64,000 nucleotides of DNA from Porodaedalea pini (lineage: Eukaryota > Basidiomycota > Agaricomycetes > Hymenochaetales > Hymenochaetaceae): contig NBAY01000113.1 in NCBI GenBank assembly GCA_002794775.1, forward strand, positions 1-64,000, given 5' to 3'. The notes beneath the pieces are model-generated. The model searched no databases. It saw nothing but the letters and a program-made list of their open reading frames with translations, and was not told the origin of the DNA. The number at the start of each line of letters is the position of its first letter. The first letter of the stretch is position 1. Positions 33,973 through 42,274 of the stretch are shown here, one piece after another. Both the position numbers and the translations under genes were made by a program.

Positions 33973-36900
33973 TTACCCCCCCTTCAAGGTTGGGTGTCCC
34001 GACCAACCATGATCGCGGTCGTCAGGTTCGGTGTCGACGAAGAGCGGACGGAGTCGTTGACGAGGGATGTCGAGTTTCCGAGGTGCACCGGGATGTTTGA
34101 GGTAGAACTCAGCGATCGCTTCCTTCGCGTTTTCGCCGAAGTCCGTCTCAGGTTGCCAAGTAGGTTCATTGTAGCCGACCCACTTGACAAGGTACTGTAG
34201 TTTCCCTCGGTGCAGACGTGAGTCTAGGACTTCCTCGAGTTCGTATTCCTCCTCGTTGTCGATGATGTCTGGCGGCGGCGGCGGCGGTTGCTTCTGGCTT
34301 TCAAAGGACGGTTCGACGGCGGGTTTCAACAGGGTTTCGTTGAAGACAGGGTGGACCTTTTTCCATCGTTTCGGGAGTTTGAGCTTGTACGCGCTCGCTC
34401 CTACCTTGTCGACGATGTCAAAGGGACCGTACCATTTGTCGGCGAGTTTCTTCGTGGGTGAATCTGTGTTGATATTTCGTCCATCGAGGAAGACCTTATC
34501 GCCAGCCTTGTACTCCACCGAAGCTCCTGCCGTCCGGTCGTGGTAGCGTTTCATGTCGTCTGCCGCTTTGACCAGGTTGTCCTTCGCGACACGATGAGTC
34601 TCCTTTATGTGCTTCGCGAATTCTTCCGCCGACATGTTGGCAGACGAGGTTCGTGTCGTGTCAAAGCTCAAGGGGTGACGTCCTGTATTCGCATAGAAAG
34701 GGGACATCTTCGTCGCCGAATGTTCGCGGTTATTGTACGCAAACTCTGCGAGGGGGAGCCAGTCTTTCCAGTCCGATTGGCGATGGTTCACGAAGAGTCT
34801 AAGATACTGTTCGAGTTCTTGGTTAACGCGTTCTGTCTGACCATCTGTCTGTGGGTGATACGCCGTCGACGGGTTGCCTTCGATGTGTAGGAGTTTGTAC
34901 AGCTCCTTCATCATTGATGCGTCGAACTGCGTGCCTCGGTCATGGATGATCTTCCTCGGCAAGCCGTGGAGGCGGAAGACGTGGTCTCGGTACAGCTGGG
35001 CCATGCCTTCTGCTGACAGCCTCGTCGTTGTCGGGATCGCGTGCATCTGTTTCAAGAATCTATCGACGAAGACACAGATTGCGTTGTGCCCCTTGGAGTC
35101 TGGGAGTTCTCCGATGAGGTCGACCGTGACAATTTCCCATGGACCTTCCGGGATCGTGTTCGGGTGAAGTGGCCTAGATCTCGATGTTCTCAGAGCCTTC
35201 ATCCGCTGGCAACGGTCGCATCCTCGGACGTATGCTCGAACGTCGGAGAACATCGACGCCCACCAGAAGTCTCGACGTACCAGTTCGACCGTCTTTGACG
35301 ATCCGGGATGTCCTGCCAGGGTCGAGTCGTGGCATTCCCGTAAGACCGCTTCCTTCATCGTTGACGGCACGTACACCTTTCCCTTCATCCGCCACAACCC
35401 GTTGGCCTTCACCATTCCCGTCGGTCTCTCCGACTCGTCCTGCGCCCTCTGCGCGTCACCCACTCGTTCCAACACTTCCTCACGCGACGTCCTCACCACT
35501 CCACGATTCAGCCACTTGTCCTTGATGAACACGACGTCATCGTTGTCGTCCTTTCCCTCATCATAGCCTGCTTTGCGCGACAGTAAGTCCGCCTTGCCCA
35601 TCGTCTTCCCCGACTTGTGCTCGAGGTGGAAGTCGAATTCTTCGAGTTCGGTCCGCCAGCGAGCTTGTCGATAGCTCAGTTTCTGTGCCGACCTGAAGTA
35701 GGTGAGGTTGGCATGGTCGGACCAGATCTCGATCTTGTGGCGAGCGCCCAGGAGGTATTGACGCCATTCCTTGAGTGCCGAGACGATTGCGAGCATCTCC
35801 TTGTCGTAGATCTCGTAGTTTCGTTCGGCTGGTAGGAGCGCTTCTGACCTATAGGCGACTACTCTCCACTTGCCTTCCTGTTTCTGCAATAGCACGCCTC
35901 CGAGTGCGAAGTTTGACGAGTCCGCCTCAACGCGGAAAGGGCCCTCGTCGTTAGCGATGACCAGGACTGGAGGTGAGCAGAGACGTCGTCTCAGCTCCTC
36001 GAACGCCTCCTGCTGTTCGGTCTCCCATACCCAGTCCTTCTTGCCCGTCAGCGATGTCAGCGGATGGACCACCTTGCTGTAGTCCTTGATGAACCGTCGT
36101 AGCCAATTACCCATGCCGAGGAACTGTTGTAGCTCCTTGAGGTTTCGTGGGACTGGCCAGTTCGCAATCGCCTCCGTCTTTGCCGGGTCCGCCTTGATCT
36201 CGCCGTTGCCGATGATGTGACCGAGATACTTAACGACCTTGGCATCGAATTCGCACTTTTCCGGCTTCAAGTACAAGCTGTTTTCTCGGAGGATCTGAAG
36301 TACGCGCCTCGACGTGTCGATGTGCTCCTCAATGGTTTCTGAGAGGATCAGTATGTCGTCGAGGTATACGATGATCAAGTTCGCGTAGATCAGCTCCTTG
36401 AAGATGTGGTTGACGAACGCTTGAAACGTTGCCGGCGCATTGCAAAGACCGAAGAACATGACCGTTGGCTCGAATAGGCCCATGTTCGTGCGAAATGCCG
36501 CCTTCCACTCGTCGCCTTCGCGGATCCGGACGTTGTAGTACCCCCAGCGAAGGTCAAGCTTAGTTATGTACTTCGCCTTCTTGACCTTATCAACAAGTTC
36601 GTCGATGAGAGGGAGGGGGTACTTATTCTTGATCGTGCCGTCGTTGAGTTTGCGGTAATCCTGGATCGGGCGTAGCGATTTGTCGGCCTTCTTTATGAAG
36701 AAGAAAGGTGACGCCATGGGCGATATCGACCGTCGAATGCGACCTGACTTCAGATTTTCATCGAGGAAGTCCTTGAGCGACTGCTGCTCAGTTGGTGTGA
36801 GCGGGTAGATCTTACAGTCGCTCAGTTTGAAGTCAGGCTTCAAGTCGATGACGTGGTCCCACGGGCGATGTTCCGGTAGCTTCTCGAAACCTTTTTCGCT

Positions 36901-37644
36901 GAAGACGTCGGCGTAGTCGTTGAGGTATGCGGGCCAGGACGTCTTGTCCATTCGCACCTCTCTCACCCCCTTCGTCTCTTCCACCGCTCTCCACACCTTC
37001 CGCATGCCTTCCTCCACATTCCTCTCCACTACACATTCGCTCGGGCAACGCGTAAAGTCGAGTGTTCCCGTCTTCCAGTCGACTTCCGGGTTGTGTCGAC
37101 GAAGCCAGTCGTACCCTAGAAAGATGTTTGACGATGCCAACGAGGTTACCGCCAGGACGATCCGTTCTTTATGATGACCGATCGTAAGTTTGATGTTGAC
37201 GTATTTCTCGATCAATCCGGCTTCGTTGTGCGTGCCGTCGGCATTGAGTACCGCAAGGGGTCGGACATAACGCTTCGTCTCCAGTCCGTACCGTTCGACG
37301 AACCTTACATCAATGCACGATCCTGTGCATCCCGAATCCACGAGTGCGTGTGCGTCCACCTCCCTCACTTCACCTTCCACGCTGTGTCCGACGTTCAGGA
37401 GAAGGTCCAGCTGGCGTCCGCCAGTTCCTCTCATGAACAGCTGCTCACATTCTTCTCTCTCCTTCACACCGGTGGGGACTTCATACTCAGGAAAACCATC
37501 GACGTCGTTCGCATCTACGTGTTGTACAGACGGTTGGTTATATTTTAACGAGTACGGATTCGAAGTCCCTTGTTCTTCTCGGTCAGTCGCCCCGATGGCT
37601 ACGCCTGACCACTCGCAAAACCCTGCGAGTCGACGACCTCTTCG
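33973..37644 (-). CDS. pol: G3 pol: protease, reverse transcriptase, RNase H, integrase, chromodomain
   Basis: Open in the -1 frame from 37644, overlapping gag by 46 nt, and expressed by frameshifting at 37617-37623; a GTG at 37467 is not needed as a start. Domains in order: aspartic protease (ALVDSGCTGSCID), reverse transcriptase (IQDYRKLN, then VYLDDILI with the catalytic aspartates), RNase H (EADSSNFALGGVL, SDHANLTYF), zinc-binding integrase N-terminus (H...H...CDRCQ), DDE core (TVDLIGELP, HDRGTQFDA, GQTERVNQELE), then a chromodomain (YELEEVLDSRLHRGKLQYLVKWVGY...TWQPE). The chromodomain would steer integration to marked chromatin. The frame ends with TAA touching the LTR, so its last codons (TLKGG) are the polypurine tract. 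Confidence 0.95.
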   Translation of the reverse strand, partial: RRGRRLAGFCEWSGVAIGATDREEQGTSNPYSLKYNQPSVQHVDANDVDGFPEYEVPTGVKEREECEQLFMRGTGGRQLDLLLNVGHSVEGEVREVDAHALVDSGCTGSCIDVRFVERYGLETKRYVRPLAVLNADGTHNEAGLIEKYVNIKLTIGHHKERIVLAVTSLASSNIFLGYDWLRRHNPEVDWKTGTLDFTRCPSECVVERNVEEGMRKVWRAVEETKGVREVRMDKTSWPAYLNDYADVFSEKGFEKLPEHRPWDHVIDLKPDFKLSDCKIYPLTPTEQQSLKDFLDENLKSGRIRRSISPMASPFFFIKKADKSLRPIQDYRKLNDGTIKNKYPLPLIDELVDKVKKAKYITKLDLRWGYYNVRIREGDEWKAAFRTNMGLFEPTVMFFGLCNAPATFQAFVNHIFKELIYANLIIVYLDDILILSETIEEHIDTSRRVLQILRENSLYLKPEKCEFDAKVVKYLGHIIGNGEIKADPAKTEAIANWPVPRNLKELQQFLGMGNWLRRFIKDYSKVVHPLTSLTGKKDWVWETEQQEAFEELRRRLCSPPVLVIANDEGPFRVEADSSNFALGGVLLQKQEGKWRVVAYRSEALLPAERNYEIYDKEMLAIVSALKEWRQYLLGARHKIEIWSDHANLTYFRSAQKLSYRQARWRTELEEFDFHLEHKSGKTMGKADLLSRKAGYDEGKDDNDDVVFIKDKWLNRGVVRTSREEVLERVGDAQRAQDESERPTGMVKANGLWRMKGKVYVPSTMKEAVLRECHDSTLAGHPGSSKTVELVRRDFWWASMFSDVRAYVRGCDRCQRMKALRTSRSRPLHPNTIPEGPWEIVTVDLIGELPDSKGHNAICVFVDRFLKQMHAIPTTTRLSAEGMAQLYRDHVFRLHGLPRKIIHDRGTQFDASMMKELYKLLHIEGNPSTAYHPQTDGQTERVNQELEQYLRLFVNHRQSDWKDWLPLAEFAYNNREHSATKMSPFYANTGRHPLSFDTTRTSSANMSAEEFAKHIKETHRVAKDNLVKAADDMKRYHDRTAGASVEYKAGDKVFLDGRNINTDSPTKKLADKWYGPFDIVDKVGASAYKLKLPKRWKKVHPVFNETLLKPAVEPSFESQKQPPPPPPDIIDNEEEYELEEVLDSRLHRGKLQYLVKWVGYNEPTWQPETDFGENAKEAIAEFYLKHPGAPRKLDIPRQRLRPLFVDTEPDDRDHGWSGHPTLKGG
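33976..33985 (-). other. Polypurine tract of G3
   Basis: GAAGGGGGGG on the coding strand, followed by TAA and then the LTR. It primes plus-strand DNA synthesis and doubles as the last pol codons. Confidence 0.8.
37581..37623 (-). promoter_or_regulatory. Programmed -1 ribosomal frameshift signal of G3
   Basis: In the gag frame the heptamer G-GGT-TTT (GGGTTTT, 37623-37617) fits the X-XXY-YYZ rule. A 6-nt spacer (GCGAGT) follows, then a stem with arms GGTCAG (37610-37605) and CTGACC (37586-37581) around an 18-nt loop containing the gag stop codon. Slipping back one base enters pol. Spacing and form match known signals; function is inferred. Confidence 0.85.
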
Positions 37645-38681
37645 TCATTCTCTCCTTCCTCCACATAGTCCTCCACTGTCGATCTCCGAGTGTCTACGAC
37701 TTCCTCGAAGGCCGATTCCTTCATCGCGCCGAGCTCGTCCGCCAGGATACGGCGTTCGCCTGGTGCCATTAGTTCCAGCATGCGCTGGATGATCGGCTTC
37801 CCCTGCGGGCACTTGTCCTTGAAATGGCCCAGCCCGCCGCAGATCCAGCACGCGCGTCGTCGTTGCGCCTCGTTCATGGAGACGTCCATCGGTTGTCCCG
37901 CGCCTCCGAAAGTGACGCCGGTCGCGTCGCATCTGTCGACGTGAGGGGCCGCTACCTGACGGCGAGCCGGGGGTCCTTGTTGTTGCTGCGGGCGAGGCTG
38001 GGGTATAAATGGGCGGCCTCGTTGGATTGCGCGGATCTGTTGCTCGCCGCGATCGATCTCGATAGCCTTGTTTTTCCAGTCCTCGTATTTCGTCGGGACC
38101 GGCGTCAATCTCAGGACTCCACGCACTACTTCGATGTTCATCGCACGTTTGAGACGATCACAGATGATACCGTCGTCCTTCAGTTCCGCACGCTTGATGA
38201 TGACGTCGAGTTGCTGGAAGAACTTGTCGGCGGTGAGGTCCTTCTGAACCTTCTCCCGGAATTCCTTCAGCGCGGCCTCTTTGCGATTCGGGTCGTCGAA
38301 CGAGGCGTCGAGTCGTTCCTGGAATCTCTCCCAGCTGTCGGTGAAGGTGACGATTCCCGACGTTGTCGACTCCTCGACGTAGTTCTGCGCCCACGTCGCC
38401 GCATTACCACCCTTCAGGTAGGAGAGAGCTACATAGATTTTACTCTCCGACGTAGGGTATCGGTTCGGGTTCGCGGATACAAAAAGAAGGACTTCACGTC
38501 TGAAGTCGAGGTAGTCGTCGCCACCAGTGAATTCACGTGGTCGGGCGACATCTATGTTGAGGGTCGGGGGGTTAGCGGCCGCGACCGGTGCTGGGGCGTT
38601 GTTCGCCTGATGGGCGAAGGCATTCGCAACGATGGCCGCGATCTGCGCCATTTGCTGTGGGCTGAAACCTTCTGTTGACAT
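37599..38681 (-). CDS. gag: G3 gag
   Basis: 360 residues from MSTEGFSPQQ. The first 220 residues form a Ty3-type capsid (PREFTGGDDYLDFRREV, YLKGGNAATWAQNY, WERFQERLDASF). A basic Q/R/P linker and one CCHC zinc knuckle (CWICGGLGHFKDKC) follow; the knuckle binds element RNA. It stops at TAG 37601-37599, inside the loop of the frameshift stem. The 5' leader from the predicted transcript start, including the R/U5 part of the LTR, is about 915 nt. Confidence 0.93.
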   Translation of the reverse strand: MSTEGFSPQQMAQIAAIVANAFAHQANNAPAPVAAANPPTLNIDVARPREFTGGDDYLDFRREVLLFVSANPNRYPTSESKIYVALSYLKGGNAATWAQNYVEESTTSGIVTFTDSWERFQERLDASFDDPNRKEAALKEFREKVQKDLTADKFFQQLDVIIKRAELKDDGIICDRLKRAMNIEVVRGVLRLTPVPTKYEDWKNKAIEIDRGEQQIRAIQRGRPFIPQPRPQQQQGPPARRQVAAPHVDRCDATGVTFGGAGQPMDVSMNEAQRRRACWICGGLGHFKDKCPQGKPIIQRMLELMAPGERRILADELGAMKESAFEEVVDTRRSTVEDYVEEGENDEEVVDSQGFASGQA

Positions 38682-39378
38682 CGTAGGTTCGGGTGCAGGT
38701 GTCGAAGGTTCTGGAGGAGTTGGCGGCGAGGGGTCTCTGTTGGTTTCGCGGTAAGGACCTGGGGTCGGTGGTAGGTTGACCGTAGTCGTTGACGGTGCAG
38801 GTGACGACGGAGCGGCTGGAGGCCACCTTGCTCTCCTTCCTCATTCGTCTGATGAATACCAGCTGCGCCGGATTTCACTCCACCAGATGTCGTGAGTGAC
38901 GCCGCTATTATTAGTCGCGACGTAGCCTGGTCGGTCTGGATCCCAACGGGCTGAAGCAGGAAGGGCCCGTTGCTGTTCGTCGGTGAGATCTATCTTGACG
39001 TTGGCGGAGGGACAGGGATCGGTTGCGTGTTCGATCCGGGGTTACGCCAACGTTGAGCGGGTTCGTCAGCGAAGTTGATGACCAAACGGAAGGAGGCGGC
39101 CGAGATCACAATCGACAACGACGTCGACGACTGTACACGGTGTGTTACCCACGTCCAGGTCAGATGGTTCCTCCACCAGATGGAGAGGCGGAGAGCCAGG
39201 GTCGGAAAAGGTCGGGTGTAGGTTTATGTAATACACGAACGTTCGGAAACGTCCGGGCAGGGTTAAGGGTTGTCGTTTAGGGGGTTTACACGTCGAGTCC
39301 GTCGAGGGGAGCGCTCCTCTAGACTGAGTGAAGGCGAGTCGACAGCGACGACGTACGCTGGGGATGAGCCTGGGTGAG

Positions 39379-39389
39379 GTTCTGCTTTT
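39379..39389 (-). other. Self-primer binding site of G3
   Basis: AAAAGCAGAAC on the coding strand, one base inside the 5' LTR edge. It is exactly complementary, over 11 nt, to GTTCTGCTTTT, the predicted 5' end of the transcript (39596-39586 in the LTR). It does not begin with TGG, so it is not a tRNA site. The arrangement is that of Tf1/sushi elements. Confidence 0.85.
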
Positions 39390-39390
39390 A

Positions 39391-39804
39391 TGTTAGGCGG
39401 GAGTCCGGGAGACGACTCGGACTGGGCAGGTCTCGGCTGACTGTCGTCTGGGACGTGCTATACTCGAGCGTAGACTCGGGACACGCTTACTCAGGCTAGG
39501 TCGTCGTGGAGGTAAGAGGATTAATACAAGTCTAAACTAATACAAGGGGGACGAGTCTCACCTAGGTCGTCGCGGAGGTAAGAGGAAAAGCAGAACAAGG
39601 AGTTCATGCGATTCCTGAGACCTTATATAGCGACGACCGTGAGACTATATTACCTAACATTACATAACGAGTGGGAATGGAACGAATGAAGGTAGTGTGG
39701 GAATGATTGTGTAAGATGAGTAAATATAATGAAAAGGACGAATATAATAAAGGAAATGGTAAAAGGGAAAATAAAGGAAAAAGGTGAAAGTTCAGGTTCT
39801 AACA
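39391..39804 (-). repeat. 5' LTR of G3 with promoter
   Basis: 414 bp. On the coding strand a TATATAA box lies at 39629-39623. The predicted start is at 39596, 33 nt from the first T of the box, where GTTCTGCTTTT begins. Confidence 0.93.
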
Positions 39805-40202
39805 CCCGCAGGCAGCGCGTAGACGTCACCAAAACGCCCCGCTCCCGCTCCCTGGGTTCTCGGCGCCCGACTACCCTAAGCCCCAGTCCACGGTTCCAGA
39901 CTCTTCTCCGGAGAGTGGGCAGACTCGCAGGGCCCCATCCACACCTATCGATGGCTCAGGCCCCCCCTTCCCGAGACCTCCACCACCGAGTGAACTCCAC
40001 TTCCCGCTTCCCGTGTCCCGCCGCTGGGACACATCCCACCGCTCGTCGCTCTGTCCGTCTTCTGCAGTTGAAAGACCTTGTCCTGTGTTTGATTTGATTC
40101 CCTCGTTCTTTGAGACACCGCAGAACCCTCTTTGGGGATGATCAAGAGGTTTAAAGCCCTCACTAACCCTTCGGACAGGAGTCTGCATAGCACTACACCA
40201 CG

Positions 40203-40280
40203 ATGTCTCCCCCTCATGGAATGCTTGCCCCTCAGTACCCAATGTCTCTCCCTCACGGAATGCTTGCCCCTCAGTACCCG
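40203..40280 (+). repeat. 39-bp (13-codon) tandem duplication
   Basis: Two copies, 40203-40241 and 40242-40280, each encoding MS[P/L]PHGMLAPQYP. They differ at three bases and lie at the N-terminus of the DUF6698 gene. Confidence 0.9.
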
Positions 40281-40743
40281 ATGACACCGACCCCCCCTAT
40301 GACGGATTTGCAGCCTAGCTCCTCAGACTCCTCTTCTGACTCAGACTCGACCAGTGCTTCACAACAGGTGCCAGAGGAAGAGTTTACGTGAAGTGGAAAG
40401 AGGAAGGCGTACACTGGCTTCTTCCTCTTGTCTTCATTTATCTGTTTACTTTACTCATTTGCAGTACTGCAGCGGACATCTTCGTCAGCAAGGGACACTA
40501 CCTTGCTAGAGCATATGAACCATGGACTAGCCTGCAATAAATTCTTAACAAAGGTATTCCTAACACAAAGCTTAGCCCTGCTGAATTACAACAAATCACT
40601 GATCCATCATAAGTGATTGGTTTTATTCTACTTTATTCTTTCAATAATCAGTTCTTGTGTCAGTGTCCACTGTGCTGTGGATGCTGTGAAGGCTTTATTC
40701 AATGTCAACACCTTGCTGTACAAGAAGGTCGTCAAGGCGGATA

Positions 40744-41130
40744 TGTTAGGCGGGAGCCCGGGAGACGACTCGGACTGGGCAGGCCTCGGCTGACTGTTGT
40801 CTGGGACGTGCTATACTCGAGCGTAGACTCGGGACACGCTTACTCAGGCTAGGTCGTCGCGGAGGTAAGAGGATTAATACAAGACTAGACTAATACAAGG
40901 GGGACGAGTCTCACCTAGGTCGTCGCGGAGGTAAGAGGAAAAGCAGAACAAGGAGTTCATGCGATTCCTGAGACCTTATATAGCGACGACCGCGAGACTA
41001 TATTACCTAACGTTACATAGTGAGTGGGAATGATTGTGTAAGATGGGTAAATATAATGAAAAGGACGAATATAATAAAGGAAATGGTAAAAAGGAAAATA
41101 AAGGAAAAGGTGAAAGTTCAGGTTCTAACA
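40744..41130 (-). mobile_element. Solo LTR of the G3 family in the DUF6698 gene
   Basis: 387 bp matching the G3 LTRs in the same orientation, flanked by GGATA on both sides (40739-40743 and 41131-41135). Relative to the G3 LTR it lacks about 26 bp between two GTGGGAATG copies and has more substitutions, so it is older. Removing it plus one GGATA rejoins the reading KKVVKAD to TQTFKYI. Confidence 0.93.
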
Positions 41131-42274
41131 GGATACTCAGACATTCAAATATATAGTTAATTGTGTGAGTCATTGCTTTTTTTCCCTCTGCATAGATAAA
41201 CTCTCACAATGTTTACAGTTGCGTGAGGGTCAGCGTGCCGCTCGGTCTGCTGATACATCAGGAATCAGGAAAATTATCCTCCAGTGGATCGTTTTCCCAT
41301 CCATTGACAATGAGTTGACACAGCCAGATAATGATCACAAAGACTTACGTGGATTTGAGAACGAGACACTCACAAAGCTCCTGGCCCCCGCAGAGGTTCA
41401 GCTGCTCACTCCGGAGTAAGTACTTTGAGATAATCTTAAACAAAAGAAGACGTGCTCATGCCTTTCCTATCACATCATTGCTGATTTATATTACATACTT
41501 TCTAGATATCTAGCTTTGTTGCATGTGGACAGGGCCACGGTAACAAACAAAAAAGGAGTTACCCGTGAACTTGATGGCAATCATAGCCGAGTCTTTGCCT
41601 TCAAAAACGGTATTTATCATCCAAGGAACCCTCTGAAGGGCTTCTTGAAGGGTAATTTGATCGTCAGGGCAAGTCTTCTTCCTTTTTCTTTCTTAATGTG
41701 TTTACATCTTTTTGTAGGCCTATAAACACATCTTTATGGCACCTTCTTCTGCTAACTCAGGTCCCGCTGTCAAAGGCTCAAGGTGTACGAAAATAGGTAA
41801 TGCAGAGATCCATGGTATGACCGAAGTCACTCCAGGATCACTTGCATACGTTACTGTCCAGGTATTTTATTTGTTTCACGGTTTGCACATATATAATACT
41901 GAAAAATGTATTACTACCAGGTCTACTTTGCTCTTAGCGCAAGGCTCCATTTCTCTACATCGAGTGCTCCAGAAATACCTGAGATATTTAATGGTATTAT
42001 TCAATTGTTCAGGTCTGACGTCCCACATGTCAAGAGGTACACTGCTGAGCTATTGATTTGGTGGAATCGGTATGTTCATCTGCATCTATGTGATATTATG
42101 GTCCCTTACTAACCCTTACTCAGAATTATCTTTCCGAATACCCAAGTGGCAACCGATCCTCATGACCTAGGTGCCATAGCTGATATTGAAGACTTCTATC
42201 GAGACTGGACTGAGGATGAGGAGGGCAATGAAGAGGGTGAGGAGGACAACGAAGAGGAAGAGGACAATGTATGA

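Larger units (their letters stand above)
33559..39804 (-). mobile_element. Complete young Ty3 chromovirus-like element G3
   Basis: 6246 bp, transcribed on the minus strand. It has two 414-bp LTRs, a self-priming PBS, gag, a -1 frameshift signal and pol with a C-terminal chromodomain, and a polypurine tract. It is flanked by a perfect 5-bp duplication, CCCGC (33554-33558 and 39805-39809). The LTRs differ at one base that I can see (33675 C, 39507 T) and both genes are open throughout, so it is recent and may be active. The other X LTR (GCTCTCCCACAGGC at 19521-19534) shows the empty site. Confidence 0.95.
17630..40197 (+). mobile_element. Ty3/gypsy element X with nested insertions
   Basis: One LTR retrotransposon spread over 22.6 kb by later insertions. 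Its two LTRs begin TGTAG and end CTACA, and align without gaps over the first 833 bp (fixed offset 15029). Internal order: primer-binding site, gag, pol (RT, RNase H, integrase), an antisense spliced gene, a sense third ORF, 3' LTR. Insertions inside it are Y in the 5' LTR, an AT-rich block and Y' in gag, and G3 in the 3' LTR. The flanks are CCGC on the left (17626-17629) and CCAC on the right (40198-40201). This would be a 4-bp target duplication with one CpG-type change. All three X reading frames contain a TGA, so this copy is dead. Confidence 0.85.
32659..40197 (+). repeat. 3' LTR of element X (interrupted by G3)
   Basis: About 1290 bp in two pieces, 32659-33558 and 39810-40197, with termini TGTAG and CT-ACA. 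Element G3 and one CCCGC copy lie between them. It ends six bases before the ATG of the DUF6698 pseudogene. A run of C and then GGGAGA precedes it, which is a poor polypurine tract. Confidence 0.85.
40203..42274 (+). pseudogene. DUF6698 family gene, broken
   Basis: The start is MSPPHGMLAPQYP followed by a serine/aspartate-rich stretch; a TGA at 40389 interrupts before SGKRKAYTG. A next block (AADIFVSKGHYLARAYEPW) has a TAA at 40538 and continues ILNKGIPNTKLSPAELQQ. The block at 40650-40743 (AVDAVKALFNVNTLLYKKVV) is cut by a solo LTR. From 41200 the DUF6698 core is clean and spliced: ARSADTSGIRK, ILQWIVFPS, GFENETLTKLL, FAFKNGIYHP, then VRAYKHIFM across a GC-AG intron, ALSARLHFS and LLIWWNR, ending in an acidic tail. 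DUF6698 proteins are mushroom-specific and of unknown function. The 5' end sits six bases after the X 3' LTR. Confidence 0.8.

Noticed and set aside
37824..38678. 284-residue plus-strand ORF opposite G3 gag
   Set aside because: It is the antisense shadow of a well-supported gag frame with capsid and zinc-knuckle motifs; composition is typical of a reverse-frame artefact.
39379..39390. tRNA-primed PBS for G3
   Set aside because: No TGG adjoins the LTR, while an exact 11-nt match to the transcript 5' end is present.
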